Shown here: positions 1 through 7,554 of the stretch, piece after piece
How positions within the stretch are numbered: the first letter of the stretch is position 1
How the letters are laid out: each line of letters begins with the position of its first letter
Assembly (NCBI GenBank): GCA_039649115.1
Contig: JBBWZQ010000326.1
Span: forward strand, 1-25,044
DNA length: 25,044 nt
DNA from: DATEJJ01 sp039649115
GTDB taxonomy: Bacteria; Actinomycetota; Actinomycetes; Mycobacteriales; Micromonosporaceae
Direction: 5' to 3'
Program-made: the position numbers and the translations under genes
The notes under the pieces: generated by a model
Database searches by the model: none
Told to the model about the DNA's origin: nothing
Seen by the model: the letters and a program-made list of their open reading frames with translations, nothing else

Positions 1-900
1 GGGGAGGACCACGCCTCGCATGGGGACCACGCCTCGCATGGGGACCACGCCTCGCATGGGGACCACGCCTCGCACGGCGACCACGCGTCGCACGGCGACC
101 ACGCCTCGCACGGGGACCTCGCGTCGCGGGAGGGCCTCGCGGCGCCGGAGGGCGTCACGGACCAGGACGACGTTGCCGGGCGCGACGAAGTCGCTGCGCG
201 GGAGGATGCTGCCGGGCGGGACGACCTGGCCGAGCGGGAGTACGTCGCGGAGCAGGACGACATCGGCCGGGCGGAGGCGGAGCTGGCCGCCGCCGAAGAG
301 CGCGGCGACGAGCCGGACCAGGCCGAAGTTGAGCGCGCAGAGGCCGAACTGGCCGCCGCCGAGGAGCGGGCGTCCGGCGACCGGCCCGTCGAGGACCTCC
401 CGGCGCAGCCCGCCGTACCGCAGCCGGTTCCGCCCGAGCCCGTGGTCGCGTCGTCGTTGCCACTGCAGGGTGACGGCGCGGCGATAGGGAGCTACGACGG
501 GCCGACGGCGGTGGTACCGGTGGACCGCCAGGCGGGCGGCCTCGCGCCCAGCGAGTCGGTCCCGGTCGCCGGTCCCGCCGGCACGCCGGTCGGGGCTCGC
601 ACCGAGCTGAAGCCGGGCGAGGCCGAGTCCGCGCCGGTCGGTGCGGTATGGGGCGACGACACGCGGCGGGACCTGCGGGACCGGTGGCGTGACGTGCAGC
701 TGCGCTTCGTCGACGATCCGAGCGCCACGGTCGGCGAGGCGCAGGTTCTCGTGGACGAGGCGATCGACCGGTACACGGCGGCACTCACCGCGAAACGCCA
801 CGAGCTGGACACCTGGCGTACCGGCACCCCCGCAGACACCGAAATCCTCCGCGCCGCCCTGCGCCGCTACCGCGACTTCCTCAACGCCCTGCTCGACTAA
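1..900 (+). CDS. Hypothetical protein, C-terminal part (5' end outside window), with GDHASH repeats
   Basis: The frame is open from the first base to a TAA at 898-900, giving 299 residues without a start, so the gene begins upstream. Three parts are visible. First come seven 6-residue units of the type GDHASH (4-129). An acidic, Ala/Glu-rich stretch follows with two copies of AEAELAAAEER, probably helical, and then a Pro-rich linker. The last ~85 residues (RDRWRDVQLRFVDDP to the end) look like a C-terminal domain I recognise from many uncharacterised actinobacterial proteins: a helical block of unknown function, often behind a variable charged or membrane-anchored N-terminus. Shorter starts inside this frame are unlikely because the coding frame continues upstream. 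It converges with the AbiEi/DUF559 gene. Function unknown. Confidence 0.75.
   Translation, partial: GEDHASHGDHASHGDHASHGDHASHGDHASHGDHASHGDLASREGLAAPEGVTDQDDVAGRDEVAAREDAAGRDDLAEREYVAEQDDIGRAEAELAAAEERGDEPDQAEVERAEAELAAAEERASGDRPVEDLPAQPAVPQPVPPEPVVASSLPLQGDGAAIGSYDGPTAVVPVDRQAGGLAPSESVPVAGPAGTPVGARTELKPGEAESAPVGAVWGDDTRRDLRDRWRDVQLRFVDDPSATVGEAQVLVDEAIDRYTAALTAKRHELDTWRTGTPADTEILRAALRRYRDFLNALLD
4..129 (+). repeat. 18-bp in-frame tandem repeat encoding GDHASH
   Basis: Seven consecutive 18-bp units, unit ggggaccacgcctcgcat, encode EDHASH, five GDHASH and a final degenerate GDLASR. Units 2 and 3 are identical in DNA. Later units diverge at third positions (cat to cac, ggg to ggc), so the array grew by duplication and is ageing at its 3' side. 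The array may extend upstream of the window. Confidence 0.9.
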
Positions 901-906
901 CTCGAA

Positions 907-952
907 ATCATGGTCGCTGGTACCCGCTGGAGCGTGTATCAGCGACCATGAT
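907..952. terminator. Perfect 13-bp inverted repeat between convergent genes
   Basis: ATCATGGTCGCTG (907-919) and its exact reverse complement (940-952) flank a 20-nt loop. It lies seven bases after the stop of the first gene and covers the last codons of the convergent DUF559 gene. It could act as a bidirectional transcription stop, although no T-run follows on either strand. It could also be a REP-like dispersed element. The role is inferred; the symmetry is seen. Confidence 0.55.
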
Positions 953-1939
953 CTGCGGGGGTGAGCGGGGCGGGGGATGTAGCGGTTGGTGATTGGGGTT
1001 CCAGCCGGCTGCGGTTAGGGCGGCGCGGAGTTGGGTGATTACTTCAGTTGGGTGGTGGCGGACGGCCCAGGAGGGGAAGCGGAGGACGCGGTCGCCGGAG
1101 ATCCACAGATTGTTCTGGCGGCGCATGTCCTGCCAGTAGGTACGGACCTCCAGGTGCTGACCGCCGTCGATCTCGATGTGGATGTGCCACTGTTCGTAGT
1201 ACCCGTCCAGGTACCGGGCGCCACCCTCCGCGTCACGCCGGCGCACCTGCAGGACCGGTACGGGTAGGCGCGCCCGGCGCAGGTGCCGGACGAACTGGGC
1301 CTCCGGCAGGGAGTGTGCCCCGCGCATCCCATCGTCGGCTGCTTCGCGGATGAGCGCGCGGCGTGGGACCCGGACCAGCCGATCCAGGATCGCGTGGATC
1401 TCCCGCCCCGCGACGAGCCGTTGCTGGAAGCCTGCCGCGACGATGCTCGCGGCCTGTTCGTCGCTGTGTGCCCACTGCGCGGCGTCGACCAGGGAACGTG
1501 CCGCGGTGGTGTGTGGCGGCAGACCGTACGGGTTGACCTCACCACGGGTGAGCCATCCAGTGCGGTGCGCGAGGACACCGGGCGGTGGGTCCCGGTCCCG
1601 CATCCGCGCGGGTATCAGCAAGTGGATCACACCAGTGTGGTACCCGCGCAAGCCGCACATCTCCGCGGCCGTCGCGCCGGCAAGGTACGCGCCTCGGCCC
1701 TCGGACAGGTACGCGATCCAGAGCGCCTGGTGTCGCAGGATCGGGCCGGAGTGGGCCAGGTAGACACCGTGATGCACGCGCCGCCACCGGCCGGAGGTGA
1801 CCCGGTGCTCCACGGCGCTGCGGCTCAGGTGCCGCAGCGCCTGCTCCCTGGTGAGCACGTCGGTCTGGCGCCACAGCAGGATCGCGAGCGGATCCGCGTC
1901 GTCCAGCCAGCGACCGGCCTCCCGTGTCGATGCGACCAC
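908..1939 (-). CDS. AbiEi antitoxin-like N-terminus with DUF559 (endonuclease-like) C-terminus
   Basis: A 343-residue protein of a type common in actinomycetes. Residues ~20-65 (LLWRQTDVLTREQALRHLS, then VTSGRWRRVHHGVYLAHSG) match the winged-helix AbiEi antitoxin N-terminal pattern, in which a residue block binds DNA. The C-terminal part has the DUF559/PD-(D/E)XK core: LDGYYEQWHIHIEIDGGQHL, then W-x2-D-x2-RQN-x-L and GDRVLRFPSWAVR. The Asp, the ExD pair and the Gln are the expected nuclease-fold residues. Activity has rarely been tested in this group and no toxin partner gene is adjacent. The start is GTG, with no clear Shine-Dalgarno sequence. The last ~20 residues run into the inverted repeat at 907-952 and are probably not part of the fold. 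The upstream region is a tandem repeat block. Confidence 0.8.
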   Translation of the reverse strand: MVASTREAGRWLDDADPLAILLWRQTDVLTREQALRHLSRSAVEHRVTSGRWRRVHHGVYLAHSGPILRHQALWIAYLSEGRGAYLAGATAAEMCGLRGYHTGVIHLLIPARMRDRDPPPGVLAHRTGWLTRGEVNPYGLPPHTTAARSLVDAAQWAHSDEQAASIVAAGFQQRLVAGREIHAILDRLVRVPRRALIREAADDGMRGAHSLPEAQFVRHLRRARLPVPVLQVRRRDAEGGARYLDGYYEQWHIHIEIDGGQHLEVRTYWQDMRRQNNLWISGDRVLRFPSWAVRHHPTEVITQLRAALTAAGWNPNHQPLHPPPRSPPQIMVADTRSSGYQRP

Positions 1940-2002
1940 AGCGCCCGATCGTGCCGTCCCACCCGCGCCCTGTCAGCCCTCGAACCGTCGCCTGTGGACA
2001 AC

Positions 2003-2136
2003 GGAGGCCGGGTGAACACCGGAAACCACGAGGACATCGGAGACCAGGTGAACACCGGAAACCACGAGGACAACGGAGACCAGGTGAACACCCGAAACCA
2101 CGAGGACAACGGAGACCAGGAGGACAACGGAGACCT
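2003..2136. repeat. 18-bp tandem repeat array (36-bp higher-order unit), intergenic
   Basis: Two related 18-bp units alternate: GGAGACCAGGTGAACACC and GGAAACCACGAGGACAAC (13 of 18 identical), giving a 36-bp higher-order repeat. About seven units run from 2003 to 2136, ending at the stop codon of the VOC gene. A degenerate unit ending in GTGGACAAC precedes it at about 1985. All frames are open because the unit is a multiple of three, but no start or protein is evident. There are no spacers, so it is a minisatellite and not CRISPR. Confidence 0.85.
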
Positions 2137-2498
2137 CACGGCTCCCAGTACGTCTCCACCGGGTACCCGTCGGGATCCAGGCATTTGAAGGACACCAGCT
2201 CCGGCTCGTCGTCGAACTCGACGATCGGCACACCGTCCGCCCGCATCCGGTCGTGCAGTGCCCGTACCTCCGCCACGTCCGCGCAGTGGAAGCCGAAGTG
2301 CAGGAACTCCGGCAGCTGCCGGGCGGCGCCCGGGCCGGCGGCGTGCAGGGCCAGGTCGAAGCCGTCGGCGTCGCGGACGATGACGGTGCCGTCCGGGTAC
2401 CGGGTCGCGGTCGACGGGTCGAACCCGAAGTACGTCCCGTAGAACTCCTGGCTGCGCTCCTGATCGGCGACGAGGAGTCCGAGGTGGGCGAGGCGCAT
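2136..2498 (-). CDS. VOC (glyoxalase/bleomycin-resistance) family protein
   Basis: A 120-residue single-module vicinal-oxygen-chelate protein. The N-terminal MRLAHLGLLVADQERSQEFY is the first beta-alpha unit with the metal-site His (H5). The second half contains EFLHFGFHCADVAEV, the paired His strand, and ends DPDGYPVETYWEP, the usual family ending with the C-terminal Glu ligand. Length is typical for a small VOC protein that dimerises. Family members isomerise or cleave metal-bound substrates, or bind antibiotics; the substrate cannot be read here. Its stop codon abuts the tandem repeat array. It is divergent from the Rieske gene with ~120 bases between. Confidence 0.85.
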   Translation of the reverse strand: MRLAHLGLLVADQERSQEFYGTYFGFDPSTATRYPDGTVIVRDADGFDLALHAAGPGAARQLPEFLHFGFHCADVAEVRALHDRMRADGVPIVEFDDEPELVSFKCLDPDGYPVETYWEP

Positions 2499-2605
2499 GA
2501 CACCCAGGGTCCCACCTTCGCCGGCGGGGTGAACCGATGGTCAACGGGACACGTGTCGATCTGGTGGGAGGCAATCTACCCCTAACCAGACCGAAGGCCG
2601 TAATC

Positions 2606-2613
2606 AAGGAGGA
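2606..2613 (+). promoter_or_regulatory. Ribosome binding site that fixes the Rieske start
   Basis: AAGGAGGA sits seven bases before the GTG at 2621 and is a near-perfect match to the 16S tail. It decides the start of the Rieske gene against the in-frame ATG at 2537, which would add 28 unsupported residues. Confidence 0.85.
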
Positions 2614-2620
2614 ACACACC

Positions 2621-3088
2621 GTGTCCGAGACCACTGACCGTGGACAGGCCACCCGGCGGACGCTCCTCGTCGGTACCGGCGCAGCCGGGTTGCTCGCCGC
2701 TGGCGTCACGACTGGCTGCGGATCCGGCTCGACCAGCACCCCGGGCGGATCCACCCCGCAGCCGTCGACCGGCGCCGGTGGTGCAAGCAGCACGGGCGGC
2801 GCGGGCGCGCTGGGCAGGACGGCCGACATCCCGGTGGGCGGCGGCAAGATCTTCGATGTCCAGAAGGTGGTGGTGAGCCAGCCGGCCGCCGGCACCTTCA
2901 AGGGGTTCAGCGCGATCTGCACCCACAAGCAGTGCGTGGTCGCCTCGATCAACAATGGTGTCATCCAGTGTCCGTGCCACGGCAGCCAGTACTCCATCAT
3001 CGACGGTTCGGTGAAGGCCGGGCCGGCGCCCGCCCCGCTCGCCGAGAAGGCGGTGACGGTGAAGGGCGACAGTATTTATCTCAGTTGA
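2621..3088 (+). CDS. Exported Rieske [2Fe-2S] protein (Tat/lipoprotein-like)
   Basis: A 155-residue protein. The N-terminus has a twin Arg (R12-R13, TRRTLLVG), a hydrophobic Ala/Gly segment and a Cys at 33 in TTGCG. This suggests Tat export of a folded cluster protein with a possible lipid anchor; the lipobox is not canonical, with Thr at -3. A Ser/Thr/Gly/Pro linker follows to ~65. The Rieske fold carries CTHKQC (cluster ligands C100 and H102) and CPCHGS (C117 and H120). C105 and C119 can form the disulfide seen in high-potential Rieske proteins. It should move single electrons outside the membrane, but no partner oxidase or cytochrome gene is next to it. Similar stand-alone proteins are common in actinomycetes. 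Confidence 0.88.
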   Translation: MSETTDRGQATRRTLLVGTGAAGLLAAGVTTGCGSGSTSTPGGSTPQPSTGAGGASSTGGAGALGRTADIPVGGGKIFDVQKVVVSQPAAGTFKGFSAICTHKQCVVASINNGVIQCPCHGSQYSIIDGSVKAGPAPAPLAEKAVTVKGDSIYLS

Positions 3089-3097
3089 GCCTCGCGG

Positions 3098-3128
3098 GCA
3101 ACCTTCGACCCTCCGGTGCCGGTCCTAC
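3098..3128 (+). promoter_or_regulatory. Candidate ECF-type promoter for the first sigma gene
   Basis: GCAACC (3098-3103) followed 18 bases later by GGTCCTAC resembles the AAC-type -35 and short -10 elements of ECF sigma promoters and lies 43 bases before the sigma start. The match is loose; the suggestion of autoregulation is an inference. Confidence 0.25.
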
Positions 3129-3170
3129 GGATGACCGATACGGCCGTCAGCCGACGAAGGGCAGGCAGTA

Positions 3171-3731
3171 GTGGCCGACCCGGAGGGGTTCGAGGAGTTC
3201 GTGGCGGTGCGCTCCGGCCGCCTGCTGCGCACCGCATACCTGCTGACCCACGACTGGTCCCGGGCCGAGGACCTCCTGCAGACCGCGCTCGCCCGCGCCT
3301 GGCTGGCCTGGAGCCGCATCCGCGCGAATCCCGACCCGTACGTCCGGAAGATCATGGTCAACACCTACGCGTCCTGGTGGCGACGGCGGTGGAACTCGGA
3401 AGATCCGACGGACCGGCTGCCGGACCAGTTCGCCACCGACGGGTACGGCGTCGACCCGCAGACGATGATCGACGAGCGCGACGCGCTGTGGCGGGCGCTG
3501 CGCCGGCTGCCCAAGCGGCAGCGCGCGGTGATCGTCCTGCGGTACTTCGAGGACCTGACCGAGGCGGACATCGCGGACGCGCTCGGCTGCGCGGTCGGGA
3601 CGGTCAAGAGCCAGGCGAGCAAGGCGCTGGCCAAGCTGCGGGTCGACCCGGTGCTGCGCGCCCAGGCGGCGCCGGACAACGCGGCGGCGCTGACGCTGGT
3701 CACCGCCCCATCCGAGGAAGTGCTGCCATGA
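3171..3731 (+). CDS. SigE-family (ECF) RNA polymerase sigma factor
   Basis: A 186-residue sigma factor of the actinobacterial SigE family. Region 2 spans residues ~5-75 (FEEFVAVRSGRLLRTAYLLT, AEDLLQTALARAWLAW, VNTYASWWRRR). Region 4 spans ~110-160 (LPKRQRAVIVLRYFEDLTEA, IADALGCAVGTVKSQASKAL), with a clear helix-turn-helix. Region 3 is absent, as expected for ECF types. GTG is the only plausible start in frame. The stop TGA overlaps the ATG of the next gene (ATGA), so the two are translationally coupled, typical of a sigma/anti-sigma pair. Target genes cannot be deduced. Confidence 0.92.
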   Translation: MADPEGFEEFVAVRSGRLLRTAYLLTHDWSRAEDLLQTALARAWLAWSRIRANPDPYVRKIMVNTYASWWRRRWNSEDPTDRLPDQFATDGYGVDPQTMIDERDALWRALRRLPKRQRAVIVLRYFEDLTEADIADALGCAVGTVKSQASKALAKLRVDPVLRAQAAPDNAAALTLVTAPSEEVLP

Positions 3732-4726
3732 ACGTGACCGACCTGCGGGACATCCTCGACGAACGGTCCCACGCCGCGCGCATACCGGCCGGGCTGGAGC
3801 GCATGGCCGGGGTGCGGGCGAGGGTCAGCGCGATCCGCCAGCGCCGGGTCGCGGCCATCGGGGCGCTCGCGGTGGTCGCCCTGGTCATCATCGGGTACGG
3901 GCTGACTCGGCCGCACGCGCCGCACGCCGGCCTGGCGGCCGTGCAGCCGACCGCGTCACCCAGCTTCGGGTACCACCTCGTCGACGGCTTCCCCGAGTAC
4001 GCCGACGGCGCCAAGGTGGTGGCCACCGGCAGCGCCTCCACCCGGGTGGGCGTGATCCGGGTGACCGCCGCCGCCGCGGAGCTGGGCTTCGTCTTCGCCA
4101 CCCGCTGCCAGCTGCCGGCCGGCGTCGAGCTGTCGCTCAACTGGACCGCCAACGGCAACAAGATAGTCGAAGGCACCTGCGGCGGCAGCTTCCGCGCGGA
4201 TCCCGGCAGGTGGCAGTCCCCCGGTACCCGCGCCGGCGACCGCGTCGAGTTCGTGGTCACCATCGTCGCGGTCCAGCCCGGTCCGTCATCCGGCCCGGTA
4301 CCCGACGGCACGTTCTCGGTCGCGGTGATGCGCCGGCTCGACTACGCCGCGTACCCGCTCCCGCCCCGGCCGGCCCGGCTCGCGCCGCTCGCCAGGAACC
4401 CCGCGGCCGGCCTGGACCCGAGGGTGGGGCAGGCCACCGGGAAGGTCATCGACTCGGTACCGGCCGACCCGAAGGCTCCGGTCGAGATCAAGATCCCGGT
4501 GGCCGCGAACGCGGCGCTGGACATGGTGGCGCAGACGCCGGGTTACCTGCTGGTCTACGCCGACGGCCTGCTGCAGGCACGTGCCGAGTGGTGGGACTAC
4601 GAACAACTCGTCTACGGCGCCAGCCTGCGCGCGGGTGAGCAGGGGTCCCGGACCGTCACGGTCAGGCTGGTGCCGGAGCACATGACCGGCGCCTGGCGCG
4701 CCGTCCTCTACAGTGGACAGACCTAG
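3728..4726 (+). CDS. Putative membrane-anchored anti-sigma factor partner
   Basis: A 332-residue protein with a short basic cytoplasmic N-terminus (1-40), one transmembrane helix (41-60, VAAIGALAVVALVIIGYGLT) and a ~270-residue outer domain rich in beta-forming sequence. Only position and topology suggest the role: the ATG overlaps the sigma stop by 4 bp, and the cytoplasmic tail is the size seen in small anti-sigma regions. There is no HxxxCxxC zinc motif. The outer domain contains one Cys pair (ATRCQ and GTCGG) that could form a disulfide; I do not recognise its fold. A longer in-frame start at 3116 is rejected because it would overlap the whole sigma gene. Confidence 0.75.
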   Translation: MNVTDLRDILDERSHAARIPAGLERMAGVRARVSAIRQRRVAAIGALAVVALVIIGYGLTRPHAPHAGLAAVQPTASPSFGYHLVDGFPEYADGAKVVATGSASTRVGVIRVTAAAAELGFVFATRCQLPAGVELSLNWTANGNKIVEGTCGGSFRADPGRWQSPGTRAGDRVEFVVTIVAVQPGPSSGPVPDGTFSVAVMRRLDYAAYPLPPRPARLAPLARNPAAGLDPRVGQATGKVIDSVPADPKAPVEIKIPVAANAALDMVAQTPGYLLVYADGLLQARAEWWDYEQLVYGASLRAGEQGSRTVTVRLVPEHMTGAWRAVLYSGQT

Positions 4727-4813
4727 ATCACGGCCGGCCGGCACCCTAGCCCGACCCCTCGGGCGACCATCGCGGGCTGGACACCCCTTGCGTACATGGC
4801 AATGATTCGATGT

Positions 4814-6238
4814 ATGGCTGACGACGACCGTGAACCGGTACGAGTCGAGACGACCCGTCGCACATTCCTCTCCGCATCCGCGGCCGGTGCCGCCGCGGCG
4901 GCGGTACCGCTGATCCGGGCGGGCAACACCGGCGAACCCATGACAGCACGCGAGATCGGTGCCCAACTCCCGGACCGGGAGCTGCGCCGGGCCCTGCGCG
5001 AGATCGACGCGAACCGGATCGAGGCGATCATCAACAAGCTCGTCTCCTTCGGCACCCGGCACACCCTGTCCAGCCAGGACGACCCGGTGCGCGGCATCGG
5101 CGCGGCCCGGGACTGGCTCTATGCCGAGATGCAGCGGCTCGCGGCCCCCTCGGGCGGGCGCATGAGCGTCGAGCTGCAGTCGTTCGTGCAGCCCGCCGGC
5201 CCCCGCATCCCGACCCCCACCACGATCACCAATGTGATCGCCACGCTGCGCGGAGACACCGACCCGGGCCGGATCTACGTGATCTCCGGCCACTACGACT
5301 CGCGGGTCACCGACGTCCTCAACGGCACCAGCGACGCGCCCGGAGCCGACGACGACGGATCCGGGGTGGCGACCGTGCTGGAGCTGGCCCGGGTCCTCGC
5401 GACCAGGCACCTCAAGGCCACCGTCATCTTCACCCTGGTGGCGGGCGAGGAGCAGGGCCTGTTCGGGTCGGCACACCAGGCACAGGTGCTGAAGGCGGCC
5501 GGCGCCGACATCCAGGGCATGTTCAGCAACGACATCGTCGGCAGCAGCGACGGTGACGACGGTTCGAAGGACCCGCACACGGTCCGGCTGTTCACGGAGG
5601 GCGTGCCCACCTCGGAGACGACCGCCCAGGCGGCGATCCGGCAGGCGGTCGGCGGCGAGGTCGACTCGAACAGCCGGCAGCTGGCCCGGTTCGTCCTCGA
5701 GGTGGCGCCGCCGGCGACCGGCATGACGGTACGCATGATCTACCGCCGGGACCGGTACCTGCGCGGCAGCGACCACATCTCGTTCCTCCAGCAGGGCTAC
5801 CCGGCCGGGCGCTTCACCGAGCCCCGGGAGAACTTCGCGCACCAGCACCAGGACACCCGGGTGGAAAACGGCGTGCAGTTCGGCGACCTGCCGGAATTCT
5901 GCGACTTCGACTACATCGCGCGGGTCGCCAAGGTGAACCTCGCCACGATGTGGTCGCTCGCGCAGGGTCCCGGTACCCCCAAGAACGTCGGCATCCTCAC
6001 CGCGGTCCTGACGAACACCACCACACTGCGGTGGGATCGGGCGGCGGACGCCGACATCGCCGGATACGAGGTGGTCTGGCGGGAGACGACGGCGCCGCAG
6101 TGGACCCACGCCGCCGCGGTGGGCGACGTGACCACCGCGACCATCAACCTCTCCAAGGACAACCTCTACTTCGGGGTACGGGCGGTCGACCGCGCCGGGC
6201 ACCGCAGCCCGGTCGCCTTCCCCGTGCCGGTGAGCTAA
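4814..6238 (+). CDS. Tat-exported M28 family metallopeptidase with C-terminal FN3-like domain
   Basis: A 474-residue zinc peptidase. The N-terminus TTRRTFLSASAAGAAAAAVP is a Tat signal with R15-R16. The M28 two-zinc site is visible: H160 in SGHYDSR, D180 in GADDDGSG, E212-E213 in AGEEQGLFG (general base and ligand), D240 in SNDIV and H343 in ENFAHQHQD. From ~380 a beta-sandwich resembling a fibronectin type III domain follows (TTLRWDRAADADIAGYEVVW, ending YFGVRAVDRAGHRSPVAFP). Likely an extracytoplasmic aminopeptidase. Start is uncertain: ATGs at 4796 and 4802 are also in frame and none has a good ribosome site; 4814 gives the most normal Tat spacing. No partner genes are adjacent. Confidence 0.88.
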   Translation: MADDDREPVRVETTRRTFLSASAAGAAAAAVPLIRAGNTGEPMTAREIGAQLPDRELRRALREIDANRIEAIINKLVSFGTRHTLSSQDDPVRGIGAARDWLYAEMQRLAAPSGGRMSVELQSFVQPAGPRIPTPTTITNVIATLRGDTDPGRIYVISGHYDSRVTDVLNGTSDAPGADDDGSGVATVLELARVLATRHLKATVIFTLVAGEEQGLFGSAHQAQVLKAAGADIQGMFSNDIVGSSDGDDGSKDPHTVRLFTEGVPTSETTAQAAIRQAVGGEVDSNSRQLARFVLEVAPPATGMTVRMIYRRDRYLRGSDHISFLQQGYPAGRFTEPRENFAHQHQDTRVENGVQFGDLPEFCDFDYIARVAKVNLATMWSLAQGPGTPKNVGILTAVLTNTTTLRWDRAADADIAGYEVVWRETTAPQWTHAAAVGDVTTATINLSKDNLYFGVRAVDRAGHRSPVAFPVPVS

Positions 6239-6250
6239 CCCGCTCGCGAA

Positions 6251-6332
6251 ATGTCGTACCTCCGGGGCAGGATGAGCCCCGGAGCTGATCCTCACGGGAG
6301 GAGCAGCCTGCGGCTGCACTGAGGTACGACAT
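6251..6332. repeat. 82-bp structured element bounded by perfect 12-bp inverted repeats, overlapping the MFS start
   Basis: ATGTCGTACCTC (6251-6262) and GAGGTACGACAT (6321-6332) are exact reverse complements. Between them lie a 9-bp hairpin (CTCCGGGGC 6260-6268 with GCCCCGGAG 6276-6284) and a 6-bp hairpin (GCAGCC 6303-6308 with GGCTGC 6312-6317). The right arm includes the first two bases of the MFS ATG. The 9-bp hairpin could also terminate the M28 transcript. The element could be a regulatory leader or a MITE-like insertion. Confidence 0.7.
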
Positions 6333-7554
6333 GCGTCTGGATCCTTACCGGCGGGTGCTGGGCACGCCCGGCGTGCGCGCGCTCATGGCGGTCGCGCTGC
6401 TGGCGCGCATACCCGTGATCGCCGCCGGCATCACGCTGACCCTGCACGTCGTGCTCGACCTGCACCGGGGATACGGGGCGGCGGGCCTGGTGGGGGCCGC
6501 CAGCACGATCGGCACCGCGCTGGGCGCGCCGCTGCTCGGCCGGCTCGTGGACCGGCGCGGCCTGCGGCTGATGCTGGTGCTGACCACCGTGGCCGAGGCC
6601 GTGTTCTGGGGGCTCGCTCCGGTGCTGTCCTATCCCGCGCTGCTGGTCACCGCGTTCCTGGCCGGGCTGCTCACGATCCCGGTCTTCTCGGTCGTCCGCC
6701 AGTCGCTCGCCGCCCTGGTCGGTGAGGCGGACCGGCGCGCCGCCTACGCCCTGGACTCGATGTCGACCGAGCTGTCCTACATGGCGGGCCCCACCGTCGC
6801 CGTGCTGGTGGTGACGCAGGTCTCCGCGCGGGCCGCGATGGTCGCCGTGGGCGGCGCGATCGTGCTGGCCGGCGTGGGCCTGTTCGCGCTCGACCCACCG
6901 ACCCGGGAGGCGCACGACCCGGCTGCCGACACCGCGCCGGTGCGCCGGCGGGACTGGCTGCGCCCCAGGTACGTCGCGCTGCTCCTGGTGACCGCGTCCA
7001 CCACCACCGTGCTCGCCGGCACCGACGTGTCCGTCGTCGCGGTCCTGCGCGGCGCCGGACAGGTGTCGTGGACCGGCCTGGTGCTCGCGTCCTGGGGCGC
7101 GATCTCCATGGTCGGTGGCTTCGTGCACGGCGCGGTACGCCGCCCGCTCCCACCGGCCGCGCTGCTGGGGCTGATGGGGCTGCTGACGATACCGGTCGGG
7201 ATCGCCGGCGGCTGGTGGGCGCTGTGCCTGGCGCTGATCCCGGCCGGCGTGCTCTGCGCGCCCACGCTCGCGGCGACCACCGACGGCATCAGCCGGCTGG
7301 TACCGGCCGCGGCGCGCGGCGAGGCGATGGGCCTGCACGGCTCGGCGGTGACCGTCGGCATCGCGATCGGTGCCCCGCTGGCCGGCGGGGTGATCGACGC
7401 GGCGGGGCCGGCCTGGGGCTTCGCGGTCGCCGGCCTGGCCGGCACCGTGGCGGCCGCGATCGCGCTCCCGGCGCAGCGGCGCCAGCGGCGGGCCGAGTTG
7501 GCCGGTCAACCCGCGGGAGAGCCGTCGGTGGAGCCGGCGGGTGCGCGGATCTAG
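6331..7554 (+). CDS. MFS transporter, 12 predicted transmembrane helices
   Basis: A 407-residue major facilitator protein. The two halves each show about six hydrophobic segments, separated by the charged loop at ~190-210 (LDPPTREAHDP to VRRRDWLRP). The conserved loop between helices 2 and 3 reads GAPLLGRLVDRRGLRLML, the MFS motif-A equivalent. No substrate can be assigned; family members are usually proton-driven drug or metabolite exporters. The ATG at 6331 has no close ribosome site. The nearest good one, GGGAGGAG (6296-6303), is 27 bases away, with a 6-bp hairpin in between that could bring it nearer. The gene ends within a 17-bp repeat array and converges with the GyrI-like gene. Confidence 0.88.
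   Translation: MRLDPYRRVLGTPGVRALMAVALLARIPVIAAGITLTLHVVLDLHRGYGAAGLVGAASTIGTALGAPLLGRLVDRRGLRLMLVLTTVAEAVFWGLAPVLSYPALLVTAFLAGLLTIPVFSVVRQSLAALVGEADRRAAYALDSMSTELSYMAGPTVAVLVVTQVSARAAMVAVGGAIVLAGVGLFALDPPTREAHDPAADTAPVRRRDWLRPRYVALLLVTASTTTVLAGTDVSVVAVLRGAGQVSWTGLVLASWGAISMVGGFVHGAVRRPLPPAALLGLMGLLTIPVGIAGGWWALCLALIPAGVLCAPTLAATTDGISRLVPAAARGEAMGLHGSAVTVGIAIGAPLAGGVIDAAGPAWGFAVAGLAGTVAAAIALPAQRRQRRAELAGQPAGEPSVEPAGARI

Noticed and set aside
2003..2136. CRISPR-like 36-bp periodic repeat
   Set aside because: The units are directly adjacent with no unique spacers and no cas genes nearby, so it is a tandem repeat.
1283..2188. Plus-strand 301-codon frame across the DUF559 gene
   Set aside because: It is antisense to the AbiEi/DUF559 coding frame and its C-terminus is just the translated tandem repeat.
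3116..3727. In-frame 5' extension of the membrane partner gene to an ATG at 3116
   Set aside because: It would overlap the entire sigma gene in another frame; the ATG at 3728 overlapping the sigma stop is the clear start.
4286..6319. 677-codon open frame on the minus strand
   Set aside because: It is the reverse shadow of the M28 peptidase and the membrane-partner gene, without family motifs; long antisense frames are expected at this GC content.
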